A stretch of 64,000 nt of DNA from DASXTC01 sp036505635. Its GTDB lineage: Bacteria; Acidobacteriota; Polarisedimenticolia; JACPZX01; DASXTC01. This document shows, piece by piece, positions 1 through 8,500 of this stretch. The translations under genes and the position numbers were made by a program. The DNA lies in the NCBI GenBank assembly GCA_036505635.1, contig DASXTC010000045.1, forward strand, positions 130,365 through 194,364, given 5' to 3'. The notes under the pieces were generated by a model, which worked only from the letters and a program-made list of their open reading frames with translations, was not told the DNA's origin and did not search any database. The first letter of the stretch is position 1; each line of letters opens with the position of its first letter.

Positions 1-918
1 AAGGAGCAGATCATAACGAGCTTGAGCAAGATCGCGGACCTGGGCTGCGTCTTCCTGGTGCTCAGCGGCGGCGAGCCGCTCACGCGTCCCGACTTCTTCG
101 ACATCGCCTGGGCGTCAAAACGGCTCGGCTTCGCCATCAGGGTCTACACCAACGGCTACCTCATCGATGAGGTCGTGGCCCGCCGGTTCAAGGAACTGAT
201 GCCCTTCGAGATCGAGATCTCCTTCCATGGCTCCAACCCCGAGTCGATGGACAAGCTGACGGGAGTGCCCGGCTCGTTCGAGCGGGTAATCCAGGGAATC
301 AAGCTCCTGCGCAAATACGACCTGAAGGTCAACATGAAGTGCCCGATCACGAAGTGGAACCAGGGGGAGCTTCGCGGTATAAGGGATCTGGCCGAGAGCC
401 TCGGATGCCATGCGGAGTTCGACCCGGTGATCACGCCCCGCGATGACGGCGACACGAGCCCTCTGGCGCTTCAGGCGGACCGCGAGTTCCTCAACAAGCT
501 CTGGTCCCCCGAGTATGCCGACGTGACTCACGAGGAAGTTCCGGTGCCCCGAAACGACACGCTGGTGGAGGCCAACTGCGGCACGGGGCGCTCCACGCTC
601 GCCATCGACCCGTACGGGAACATCTATCCATGCGTCCAGTGGCGCCGGTCGGCGGGCAACATCACCGAGGTGGAAGATCTCCGCGCTCTATGGCTCCACT
701 CGCCGGTGCTCAACGAGGTCCGGCGGATCGCCATGGAGATTCCCAAGACGACGCTCAAGTCGTGCGACTCGGGCGAGTTCTGCAGCTTCTGCCCCGGGGT
801 GGCTGAGGTGCAGACAGGCGACCCGCGAAACCTCTATCCGCAGGTCAGGATGAACGCGGAGATCAAGAAACAACGGCACTCCGAGTTCCTTGCGATCCAG
901 AGCAAGACACCGGCTTAA
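1..918 (+). CDS. Radical SAM/SPASM peptide-modifying enzyme (5' end outside window)
   Basis: The frame is open from base 1, so the TTG at 22 is not the true start. The N-terminal CxxxCxxC cluster of the radical SAM core is missing and must lie upstream. What remains shows the SAM-binding GGEP motif near the start and a C-terminal SPASM-type cysteine set: an isolated Cys before GTGRST, another Cys in NIYPC, then the SCDSGEFCSFC group that would hold auxiliary iron-sulfur clusters. SPASM proteins typically modify ribosomally made peptides by radical chemistry in the cytoplasm. Two 38-aa peptide genes follow within 330 bp, which strongly suggests they are the substrates. It is less likely to be an anaerobic sulfatase maturase, although sulfatase-like genes occur 7 kb away. 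The chemistry performed cannot be read from the sequence. Confidence 0.85.
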   Translation, partial: KEQIITSLSKIADLGCVFLVLSGGEPLTRPDFFDIAWASKRLGFAIRVYTNGYLIDEVVARRFKELMPFEIEISFHGSNPESMDKLTGVPGSFERVIQGIKLLRKYDLKVNMKCPITKWNQGELRGIRDLAESLGCHAEFDPVITPRDDGDTSPLALQADREFLNKLWSPEYADVTHEEVPVPRNDTLVEANCGTGRSTLAIDPYGNIYPCVQWRRSAGNITEVEDLRALWLHSPVLNEVRRIAMEIPKTTLKSCDSGEFCSFCPGVAEVQTGDPRNLYPQVRMNAEIKKQRHSEFLAIQSKTPA

Positions 919-955
919 GGTCCGGGAGCTAGCGCTCCCACAACTGGGGGACTAC

Positions 956-1072
956 ATGAAGAAGACGTACGAAAGGCCAGCTATCAGGCATACCGAGCAG
1001 GTCGAGGCCCGCGCGGTCGCGTGCGCGAAGCTGGACGACTCGAGCTGTGGCGGCACGCCGCTGACCAGCTAA
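956..1072 (+). CDS. Candidate RiPP precursor peptide A (38 aa)
   Basis: This 38-codon gene starts 37 bp after the radical SAM stop, with a TGGGGG ribosome site five bases before the ATG. The peptide begins MKKTYERPAI and ends in TPLTS. It aligns without gaps to the peptide at 1241-1357. Y5, E6, R7, P8, A9, I10, H12, T13, E14, E17-V21, C23, K25, C31, P35, T37 and S38 are shared. The YxxPxI element resembles the leader motif read by RRE (PqqD-like) domains in lasso and related pathways. The second half carries two cysteines with seven residues between them. These points fit a leader plus a modified core. The cleavage site and modification are unknown. Confidence 0.72.
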   Translation: MKKTYERPAIRHTEQVEARAVACAKLDDSSCGGTPLTS

Positions 1073-1087
1073 GCTTGGGGTGTGGGC

Positions 1088-1105
1088 CCGGGCGCTCGCG
1101 CCCGG
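1088..1105 (+). other. GC-rich hairpin between the two precursor genes
   Basis: CCGGGCG at 1088-1094 pairs perfectly with CGCCCGG at 1099-1105 around a CTCG loop. No T-run follows, so it is not a classical terminator. It could stabilise the 3' end of the first precursor message or partly attenuate transcription into the maturase-distal genes; this is inference. Confidence 0.45.
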
Positions 1106-1240
1106 CGGAATTAAAGAGGATACCGCGCGGCGCTTCCCGCGAGGGGAGGGCGTGGCGGGTTACGCTTGCCAGTCTGCCAGGAGGGGACTGGCTCCACGAA
1201 GGGGGACAGAGGTACCTTTTGAGGAGGTGAGGCTAGCCTG

Positions 1241-1357
1241 ATGAAAAACACATATGAGCGACCGGCTATCATCCATACGGAAGAGATCGAGGCTCGCGCC
1301 GTGACGTGCTCGAAAATGACCACGCTGGCGTGCCCGACTGGACCGATCACGAGCTAG
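1241..1357 (+). CDS. Candidate RiPP precursor peptide B (38 aa)
   Basis: This is a paralogue of the peptide at 956-1072 with exactly the same length. The N-terminal half (MKNTYERPAI) keeps the YxxPxI leader-like motif and the EARAV segment. C23 and C31 are in the same places, and the tail is GPITS. Most differences lie after residue 23: SKMTTLACPTG here against AKLDDSSCGGT there. A constant leader with a variable core is what a multi-precursor RiPP locus would show. A strong GAGGAGGTGA ribosome site precedes the ATG. The gene lies 168 bp after the first copy and about 100 bp before the C25 peptidase gene. Confidence 0.72.
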   Translation: MKNTYERPAIIHTEEIEARAVTCSKMTTLACPTGPITS

Positions 1358-1460
1358 CTGCAGGCTTTAGATAGTTGCCTCCTTTCCACGGGGTCGGCCT
1401 GGGCTCCGAGAGGCCATGTGGACACGTGGAGAGGATCTGGCGCGACAACAGGGCAGGCCA

Positions 1461-4400
1461 ATGAGACGTCTTGTCTGGCTCCTTGGTCTCACCGTCCTCG
1501 TCGCGCTGGGAAGCGACAAGGCCTTAACCGGAACCGCCAGGACCGCAGGTGGAGGGGACCTATGGCAGTTCCGGTTAAGGCTTTCCGCGCCAGGGCCGAG
1601 CATCCAGGGAGAGCCGGGACATCCCGAGTGGGGTGAGGTTCTCTCGATTCCCACCTTCGGCCGCATCCCCTTCGGGGGGGCGGGCCGACTCGGAGCCGGG
1701 TCATCGACTCCGTTGCCGGTCAAGGTGGTCCGGGTGGCTATCCCGGAGGGAGTTGAGGTCAGGCTGGAGGCGTTGCAGGCCTCCAGGCGACTCCTCAAGG
1801 GAGTTAGGCTAGGACCGGGGAAGGCGGCGAGCCGGGGGCGGCTCGACGCTGGAGCCGGACCCACCGCGGCACCAGAGGCCGGTGAGGCCCCCGCTTCGCC
1901 TGATGAGCCTTACTCCGCGTCCGCGGGACGCCGGGGGGAGGAGTATCCCTTCGTCCGCCTGGGCGAGATGGGCTACCTTCGCTTCCAGAAGTTCGTCGAG
2001 GTCATCTACACCCCCGTCGTGCCGCGCGCGGGAGGGGCCTCGGGGGCGCCATCATCGGATGACGGGACGACCGACCTGGACTTCTATCCTGACATCGACC
2101 TTCTCCTGGAGGTCAACGGTATCGACTGGGACCAGGTGAGCCGCGATCGCGCCGAGGTCCCGCCAGATCCACACTTCGAAGGAATCTACCGGACCGCCTT
2201 CGTCAACTACGAGGAGGGGCGCGCCTGGCGCACGAGAAGGAGTAACCTGCCTGAGGGCGCGTCGGCGACCAACCTCCTGGCGCCCCTCGTCCCCCAGGCG
2301 GCTTCGCTTGTCCCCCCGATGAGCTATCCGTTTGCCGGGGCCACCACGCCGGTCTACCGGATCGGCGTGAAGGCGGACGGGATCTACCGTCTCAGCTATT
2401 CGTATCTCCTGGCCTCCGGCACGGGGGTGGCGCCGGGGCTGGCGGGCGCGACCCCCCAATCCTTCAAGCTGGTGGCCCAGGGAGTCGAGGTCCCGATCCG
2501 TGTCGTCACCGCCGTGGCCGGCACCTTCGGGCCGGGGGACTACATCGAGTTCTTCGGACAGGGGAAGCTCGGCGAGCCTGACCTCGTTCTCAACCAGGCC
2601 ATCGACCCCAGCACCGGTTACTTCGACATCTACCAGGCGAACGATTTCACCGACGTCAACGTCTACTTCCTGTTCGCCGAGCCGGGGACGCGTCAGAGGA
2701 TTCCATCGCTGACCGGGACCTTCAACGGAGCCCTGCCGCTTCAGACCGCCTTCACCGACACGGTCCACCGCGAGTACGACAACCGGTTCGTGCCCAACGG
2801 CTTTGACGATCCGTTCTACCAGGGCCCGCCGCTGGCCACCTTCACCGGCAACTTCACTCCCGATCCGAACGCCGTCAACTGCGGGTACAACAATCAGGGG
2901 GTCCACGACAAGCTGCCTGATTTTCTCGGGCCCAGCTCCGATCCCAACAGCACCTCCTGCCCGGCCTGCGATCTGAACCTGCCGGCCGCCGACCCCAATG
3001 GCGCCGCGAACGTCGCCACGGTGACGGTGAGGTTCCGGGGCGCCACCAGCGAGCCGGCCGTCAACCCCGATCACATGACGGTGGTGCAGGTCGGCACGAC
3101 CGCCTCGCGCTCGACGACTCTCTGCTGGGACGGCGAGCGGCTGGTCGAGCAGGTGGTGACCGTGCCCCAATCCGCGCTGGCGGGAGCGGGGATCTACATC
3201 GGGCAGCCCGGCCTCTCCACCACGGTCTCCACCGAGGGGTTCTACCTGGACTGGATCGAGGTCTCCAACTACCTGCGCGCGTTCAAGCTGGGCGGGGGGG
3301 AAGTTATCGGCCGCTTCGCCAACGCGGCCAGCTCCTATCAGGTCTCCGGGTTCGATGCCAACTCCCCCGCGAACATGATCGTGTACGACGTCAGCGCGAC
3401 GGTGCCCGGCTCGACCGTGCCATCCCCCCGGATCGTGACCGGCGGAACCATCGTCCAGCTCGCTCCGACCGACTTCGCGGTGAAGTTCTCTCTCGCGGCG
3501 GACGGCTCCCTGCCGCCGGGAACGCAGCGGGTCTTCGCCGCGGCGGGGAGCACGGGCTTCAGGCTTCCTTTCCGCGTGGAGGAGGTCTCCGGCGACGACC
3601 TGGCCTCCACGGACAACGCCGCCGACATGATCGTCATCACGACGCCGGACGTGGCGGGCACCCCTCACACGCCGGCCTTCCAGGACTACATCGCGCACCG
3701 TGAGGCCGACAGCGGGCTGAGCATCAGGACCGTCATGATAAACGACATCTACGACCACTTCAGCTTCGGAGTCGAGACGCCCGAGGCGATCCGTTCGTTC
3801 CTCGCCTACGCGGTGGACAACTGGGGAGGCCCGCTGGGAGCTTCCGCGGCCCCTTCCTACGTCCTGCTGCTGGGGGACACCTCGGTCGACTACAAGAACA
3901 ACACCGCCGATGCGGCCTGGGTCAATCAGGTCCCCACGTTCATCATGTACTCCGAGAGCAACGTGCTCGACTACTACGCGTCGGACACCTACATCGCCGC
4001 CTTCCGCGGGGCCGACCAGTACCCCGATATCCACCTCGGCCGGATCTCGGTCAGGAACAGCACGGAGGCCGGCACGGTCTTCCAGAAGCTGACCGAGTAC
4101 GATACGAGCGCGCCCACCGGCCTGTGGAGGGGGATCGGGCTCTTCCTGGCGGACAAGGGAAACCCGGGGACGGGGGAGACCGCCGAGTTCGAGGGACTGC
4201 AGACCTTCTATTCAGGCACCTATTTCGTTCCACCCTTCTCCTACAAGCGGATCTTCTACGAGGACCCGAGCTACGGTAACGGCGCGGACTGGAGCCACTG
4301 GCGCTCCGATTACGTGGCGGCCGCCGACGCCGGGGCCGCTCTCACGTCCTACGTCGGCCACGGGAACTTCATCGACTGGGGGATCGACCCCAACGGTCTC

Positions 4401-6002
4401 TTCATCAGCACCGGCTTCCGGGACGACTTCACGCTTCTCTCGGAGACTCACAAGCCGACCTTCCTCATCAATGAGAATTGCCTGATCGGCGGCTTCCACG
4501 CCCTGGGGACCGACTCGCTGGGGGAGAAGTTCCTCAAGGTGCCCGGCAAGGGGGCCGCCGCCGTCTTCGCGCCGTCGGGTCTCTCCTTCGTGACCTCCGG
4601 TGAGCTGATCAACGCGGCGATCTACCCGGCCATGTTCGGGCTCTCCAAGGAACGGCGCTTCGGCGATCTCATCACCATGGCCCGGGTCTCGCTGGCCTCC
4701 TCGGTGCTCCCGGTGGCCGACATGCAGGCCTACGTGCTGCTCGGGGACCCGGCGGAGCGCTTCATCCTTCCCGCGCCCCGCCCGCCGTCGGACTTCGCGG
4801 CGACGACCGGCCTCGACGCGCGCGTCGATCTGACCTGGAGCCCCGGCCCCGACACCGGCGTCCTCACCCGGATCTACCGCCGCGAGGCCTTCAACGGCAC
4901 CTACGTGCTGGTCAACCCTTCGGGAGCGACGGGGACCTCCTACAGCGACACCAGCGCCATCAACGGGAAGGCCTACTTCTATCGCGCCGTCTCCTTCGAC
5001 CCCAACGGGCCTTACGAAGGGGCGGTGACGAACTTCAACACCACCTGCAACTTCAGCAACCCTCCGGCGAGCGACCCCGACGATTGCGTCTGGGCCGTCC
5101 CGACGAACCCCAACCCGCCGGCGCCGCCCGCTGAAGTCGCGGTGGGGAACCCGGGCTCGGGGGATCATCTCAGCGTCTCGTGGCGTCCCAACATCGAGCC
5201 CGACATCTCCCGCTACTCCGTCCTTATCGGCACGACCAGCGGCGGGCCCTATCAACCGTTGGCCGACACGAGCCCCACCACCACGAGCCTCGTGGTCGGG
5301 GGGCTGACGACCGGCCAGCCCTACTACTTCGTCGTGACCGCCACCAACTTCACGGGCAGGACGAGCGCCCTCAGCGCGGAGGCTGCCGGGCTCCCCCAGG
5401 TCTTCGAGGGGGTCGCGCCGCCCGACATGATCTCCACGCTGGACCTGCGCCGCGCTCCCAGCCAGCCCGCCTCGATCGAGCTGCTCTGGACCCCGCCGTC
5501 GCAGGACATCTACGGCGGCCCCACGGTGCTCGAATCGTTCTCTATCTACCGCGGTCTTATGCCGGCCTTCGTCGCCGACGCCAACACCATGATCGCCACC
5601 ATCACCGATCCTAACGCGGGGAGCTACATCGATCCGAACTCCTTCTCGACACCCTCCAACTACTACTATCTGATTACCGCGACCGACGCGAACGGCTTCG
5701 CATCGGGGGCCGGCCAGCAGCTTCCGGCGGGGATCTCGGATCTCAGGCTCAGCATCAACGGCGCCAACATCGCGATGATCTGGTCCCCCGTCACGACGGA
5801 CATCGACGGCGGGCCCACTTCGATCAATCACTATCTCCTCTACGGCGGCGCGATGCCGGTGGATCGCCTGAGGATCGAGACGATGACTCCGCTCATCAGC
5901 GGCATCACGGGGACGTCGACGCAAACGCCGATTCCCTCCGGCACGATGTTTTTCTACACTGTGATAGCGGTGGACGCGAAGGGGAACAAGAGTCCGTTCT
6001 GA
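1461..6002 (+). CDS. Secreted gingipain-type (family C25) cysteine peptidase with Fn3 repeats
   Basis: The ATG at 1461 is preferred over 1416 because it opens a signal peptide (MRRLVWLLGL and following residues); the product is 1513 aa. A long N-terminal prodomain-like region precedes the C25 domain. The catalytic His is in the YVGHG motif (about residue 967) and the catalytic Cys is in NENC (about residue 1007). The LAPSG-like stretch of the family follows. From about residue 1110 there are four fibronectin type III-like modules running to the end. There is no recognisable type IX secretion C-terminal domain, so the export route is not that of Bacteroidota gingipains. The tripeptide DPN occurs seven times. 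It follows the peptide cassette directly, so it might process an exported peptide, but nothing in the sequence proves that. Confidence 0.85.
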   Translation: MRRLVWLLGLTVLVALGSDKALTGTARTAGGGDLWQFRLRLSAPGPSIQGEPGHPEWGEVLSIPTFGRIPFGGAGRLGAGSSTPLPVKVVRVAIPEGVEVRLEALQASRRLLKGVRLGPGKAASRGRLDAGAGPTAAPEAGEAPASPDEPYSASAGRRGEEYPFVRLGEMGYLRFQKFVEVIYTPVVPRAGGASGAPSSDDGTTDLDFYPDIDLLLEVNGIDWDQVSRDRAEVPPDPHFEGIYRTAFVNYEEGRAWRTRRSNLPEGASATNLLAPLVPQAASLVPPMSYPFAGATTPVYRIGVKADGIYRLSYSYLLASGTGVAPGLAGATPQSFKLVAQGVEVPIRVVTAVAGTFGPGDYIEFFGQGKLGEPDLVLNQAIDPSTGYFDIYQANDFTDVNVYFLFAEPGTRQRIPSLTGTFNGALPLQTAFTDTVHREYDNRFVPNGFDDPFYQGPPLATFTGNFTPDPNAVNCGYNNQGVHDKLPDFLGPSSDPNSTSCPACDLNLPAADPNGAANVATVTVRFRGATSEPAVNPDHMTVVQVGTTASRSTTLCWDGERLVEQVVTVPQSALAGAGIYIGQPGLSTTVSTEGFYLDWIEVSNYLRAFKLGGGEVIGRFANAASSYQVSGFDANSPANMIVYDVSATVPGSTVPSPRIVTGGTIVQLAPTDFAVKFSLAADGSLPPGTQRVFAAAGSTGFRLPFRVEEVSGDDLASTDNAADMIVITTPDVAGTPHTPAFQDYIAHREADSGLSIRTVMINDIYDHFSFGVETPEAIRSFLAYAVDNWGGPLGASAAPSYVLLLGDTSVDYKNNTADAAWVNQVPTFIMYSESNVLDYYASDTYIAAFRGADQYPDIHLGRISVRNSTEAGTVFQKLTEYDTSAPTGLWRGIGLFLADKGNPGTGETAEFEGLQTFYSGTYFVPPFSYKRIFYEDPSYGNGADWSHWRSDYVAAADAGAALTSYVGHGNFIDWGIDPNGLFISTGFRDDFTLLSETHKPTFLINENCLIGGFHALGTDSLGEKFLKVPGKGAAAVFAPSGLSFVTSGELINAAIYPAMFGLSKERRFGDLITMARVSLASSVLPVADMQAYVLLGDPAERFILPAPRPPSDFAATTGLDARVDLTWSPGPDTGVLTRIYRREAFNGTYVLVNPSGATGTSYSDTSAINGKAYFYRAVSFDPNGPYEGAVTNFNTTCNFSNPPASDPDDCVWAVPTNPNPPAPPAEVAVGNPGSGDHLSVSWRPNIEPDISRYSVLIGTTSGGPYQPLADTSPTTTSLVVGGLTTGQPYYFVVTATNFTGRTSALSAEAAGLPQVFEGVAPPDMISTLDLRRAPSQPASIELLWTPPSQDIYGGPTVLESFSIYRGLMPAFVADANTMIATITDPNAGSYIDPNSFSTPSNYYYLITATDANGFASGAGQQLPAGISDLRLSINGANIAMIWSPVTTDIDGGPTSINHYLLYGGAMPVDRLRIETMTPLISGITGTSTQTPIPSGTMFFYTVIAVDAKGNKSPF
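1521..1581 (+). repeat. 14-bp perfect inverted repeat inside the C25 peptidase gene
   Basis: GCCTTAACCGGAAC at 1521-1534 is the exact reverse complement of 1568-1581, with a 33-base loop between. The repeat sits just after the signal-peptide codons. In mRNA it would form a stable stem about 60 bases after the start codon. Its loop contains a GGAGGGG-ACCT-ATG sequence in another frame. Confidence 0.7.
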
Positions 6003-6025
6003 GCTGCGGTTCGCAAGGGGGATCC

Positions 6026-6586
6026 ATGGTCTCTGACGTCCGGATCATCGAGGGAGACCTGTCGGTGCCGGAGGCCCTCGATGACCTCATCCGCCGCGCG
6101 CAGGCGGGGGAGGAGTCGGCCTTCGAGGCGATCCTGGACCGGTTCGAGGCGAGGGCGATCCTGATCGCGCGCGGCATGGGCGCCTCGCGGCAGGATGCCG
6201 AGGACATCGCCCAGGAAGCCTTCCTCAAGATTTTCCGCTACATCGGGTCGTATCGCAGGGACCAGACCTTCAAAGCCTACTTCTACCGCATCGTCATCAA
6301 CGCCTCGCGCGACCACCTGGCGCGCATGAGGCCGGCCGGCCAGAGCCCCCTCGAAGGCCTCGACGAGATGCCCGCCGAGCCGGAGCGCCGCGCCTCCTAC
6401 GAGGATGTCGAGATGCTGCGCCGCGCCCTGCAGGAGCTGCCCGGGCGGGAGAGGGAGGTGGTGATCCTGCGCGATCTGCAGGGGCTCTCGACCTGGGAGG
6501 TGGCCCGCATCCTGAGAATCTCCCCCATCACCGTGCGACGCCACTCGAGCCGCGCGCTGGCGCACCTGAGGAAGATCCTGAAGTAG
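6026..6586 (+). CDS. RNA polymerase sigma factor, ECF subfamily
   Basis: This is a 186-aa protein. Sigma region 2 lies at roughly residues 20-95, including the AEDIAQEAFLKIF segment. Region 4 is at the C-terminus (LPGREREVVILRDLQGLSTWEVARIL followed by a helix-turn-helix), a layout typical of ECF sigma factors. An AAGGGGG ribosome site precedes the ATG. It begins 23 bp after the C25 peptidase stop and on the same strand, so it is probably cotranscribed with it. No anti-sigma gene is adjacent, because the next genes converge from the other strand. Its targets cannot be inferred, but the position suggests a role in expressing the peptide/peptidase locus. Confidence 0.9.
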   Translation: MVSDVRIIEGDLSVPEALDDLIRRAQAGEESAFEAILDRFEARAILIARGMGASRQDAEDIAQEAFLKIFRYIGSYRRDQTFKAYFYRIVINASRDHLARMRPAGQSPLEGLDEMPAEPERRASYEDVEMLRRALQELPGREREVVILRDLQGLSTWEVARILRISPITVRRHSSRALAHLRKILK

Positions 6587-6619
6587 GCTTCCGGGAGGAC
6601 GACCGCCGCCGCGAGCCCT

Positions 6620-8500
6620 TCACTCCGCCCGGCCCCGCGTCGCCTTCTCCAGATTGCTCCGGTAGGCGGGCAGATTCGGATCGAGGCGGATCGCGGCCTC
6701 GAACTGCTCGATCGCCTCCCTCCGCCGGCCCAGCTCCGCATAGGAGATTCCCAGGGCGTTGCGGTATTGAGCGTTCTCCGGCTGCAGCCTGGCGGCCTGC
6801 ATGAAGTGATCGAGGGCCTCGGCCGGGCGGCCCTCGGTGGCCAGCACCGCCGCCAGGTTGTAATGGGCCTCGGCGTATGCCGGATCGATCGCGAGGGCCT
6901 TGCCGTAGGCCTCGATGGCATCAGTGGGCCGACCGCTCCGGTACAGCGCCGTGCCGAGATCGTTGTAGACATCCCGCGCGCCGGGATCGACCACCAGCGC
7001 CGCATTCAGGTGTTCGATCGCCTCGTCGAGCCGGCCCGCGACGATCAGCGTGGTTCCGAGCGCCGCCTCGTACCGCGCGACGCGGGGATGGGACGCGACG
7101 AGGATCTTGTACTGGTCGATCGCCTCGCCGGTCCGGCCCCCTTCGTAGAGAGCGCGGGCCAGCAGGTAACGCGGCATCGCGGCGTCGGGGGACTTGCGCA
7201 CCGTGTCCGCGTAGAGGGTCATGTCGTCGCGCCAGATCCCGTTTCTCTGGACGGTCGCCGTCGCGCAGGCCGCCATAACGGGGGCCAGGACGAGCCATAC
7301 GAGGGCGCGCCGCACTCCGTTCCGCCCGAAGGGGATCCACAGGGCCGTCAGGATGAGTCCGGCCGAAGGCAGGTAGAGGTATCTCTCGGCGAAGGGCTTG
7401 TTGGGAATCCCCGCGATGTAGAGCGCGGGCAGCAGCGGAACGAGGCCCAGCACCAGGGAGAAATATAGGAAACGATCCCTCTTGAAGGCGAGCCACAGCA
7501 GGCACGCCAGTCCCGCGGCCACCGCCAGGCCGGCGATCGACCGCGCGGAGGCGAGCGAGGTGACCGGTTCGAAGGTGTGCCAGAAGCTCAGGCCGGCGGG
7601 CAGCAGGAACTCCCCCAGGTATGCGCCCAGGAGCGTCGGGGCATTGAGGATGAGCTGCCAGGAGCTCAGTCCACGGGTCTCCCCGACGGGCACGAACAAC
7701 CGCGACAGCGCGAGGTATCGGGCCGCCAGATAGAGGAGCGCCGCGAAAGCGAACGGCGCGCCGATCCTCAGTCGGTCCACCTGGCTGAAGCGTCCCACCC
7801 CGCAGGCCAGGCTCCAGGCCGGCAGCACCAGCAGGAGCGCCAGGGCGGTCTCCTTGCAAAGCAGGCCGGTGAAGAACGCCGCGGCGGAGAGAATGTGAGG
7901 CGCGGTGAAGGGGCGCTCTGTGCGTGCGTAGAGCTGGAGCGCGATGAGGCAGAAGAACGAGAAGGAAAGCTCGGGCAGGGAGGCGATCCACGCGACGGCC
8001 TCGGTGTGGATCGGATGGACCGCAAAGAGGAGGCCGGCGGCAAAGGGCCCGCCGAGCAGGACGCCGGACAGGGGCGTAGCGCTTACGATGGGAGGGCTCG
8101 ACGATCGCGGCGCGCCGAAGAGCCGGACCGCAAGCAGATAAACGATCACCGTGCTGACCGCATGCAAGAGGACGTTGACGAGATGGAAGCCCCATGCCCT
8201 CAGGCCGAAGAAGTGATACTCGGCCATGTAGAAGACGTGCATCAGCGGCCGGTAATAGTTGGAGACCTCGCTTTCCCCCATGAAGCTCCAGACGCCGTGC
8301 GAGAAGACCTCGGGGAGGTGACGCACGTCCCTGATCCAGGGATTGTTCAGGACCTGGAGGGTGTCGTCATCGACGAAGCCGTTGCCCAGGGTGTTGGCGT
8401 AGAGGGCGAACGACGCGACGGCCAGGACCAGGGGAGGGATCGCCGCCGGCAGCCGGGCCGCGCCGGAGTGAAGCCGCTCATGGAGGGTGGACGCGCTCAC
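6620..8500 (-). CDS. Multi-spanning TMTC-like (O-mannosyltransferase-type) protein with C-terminal TPRs
   Basis: The 626-aa product starts at a GTG overlapping the stop of the upstream sulfatase-like gene (GTGA). The first ~400 residues contain about ten hydrophobic segments. An early luminal-type loop carries paired acidic residues (FVDDDT) and YYRPL, as in TMTC/PMT-like glycosyltransferases (GT-C fold). The C-terminal ~230 residues are consecutive 34-residue TPR units (NDLGTALYRSGR, AHYNLAAVLA, YRNALGISYAELGR). A close relative in layout lies at 20094-22010. Membrane glycosyl transfer is inferred from fold; donor and acceptor are unknown. It ends an operon of three genes. Confidence 0.75.
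   Translation of the reverse strand: MSASTLHERLHSGAARLPAAIPPLVLAVASFALYANTLGNGFVDDDTLQVLNNPWIRDVRHLPEVFSHGVWSFMGESEVSNYYRPLMHVFYMAEYHFFGLRAWGFHLVNVLLHAVSTVIVYLLAVRLFGAPRSSSPPIVSATPLSGVLLGGPFAAGLLFAVHPIHTEAVAWIASLPELSFSFFCLIALQLYARTERPFTAPHILSAAAFFTGLLCKETALALLLVLPAWSLACGVGRFSQVDRLRIGAPFAFAALLYLAARYLALSRLFVPVGETRGLSSWQLILNAPTLLGAYLGEFLLPAGLSFWHTFEPVTSLASARSIAGLAVAAGLACLLWLAFKRDRFLYFSLVLGLVPLLPALYIAGIPNKPFAERYLYLPSAGLILTALWIPFGRNGVRRALVWLVLAPVMAACATATVQRNGIWRDDMTLYADTVRKSPDAAMPRYLLARALYEGGRTGEAIDQYKILVASHPRVARYEAALGTTLIVAGRLDEAIEHLNAALVVDPGARDVYNDLGTALYRSGRPTDAIEAYGKALAIDPAYAEAHYNLAAVLATEGRPAEALDHFMQAARLQPENAQYRNALGISYAELGRRREAIEQFEAAIRLDPNLPAYRSNLEKATRGRAE

Noticed and set aside
1562..1636. 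A 24-codon frame with GGAGGGG upstream inside the C25 gene
   Set aside because: It lies in the loop and arm of the inverted repeat, in another frame of an obvious gene, with no recognisable content.
2052..5924. Very long open frames on the minus strand inside the C25 peptidase gene (660 and 570 codons)
   Set aside because: They are rich in Arg/Gly/Val/Asp with no motif, and lie opposite a clearly conserved protein; GC-rich third positions create such shadows.
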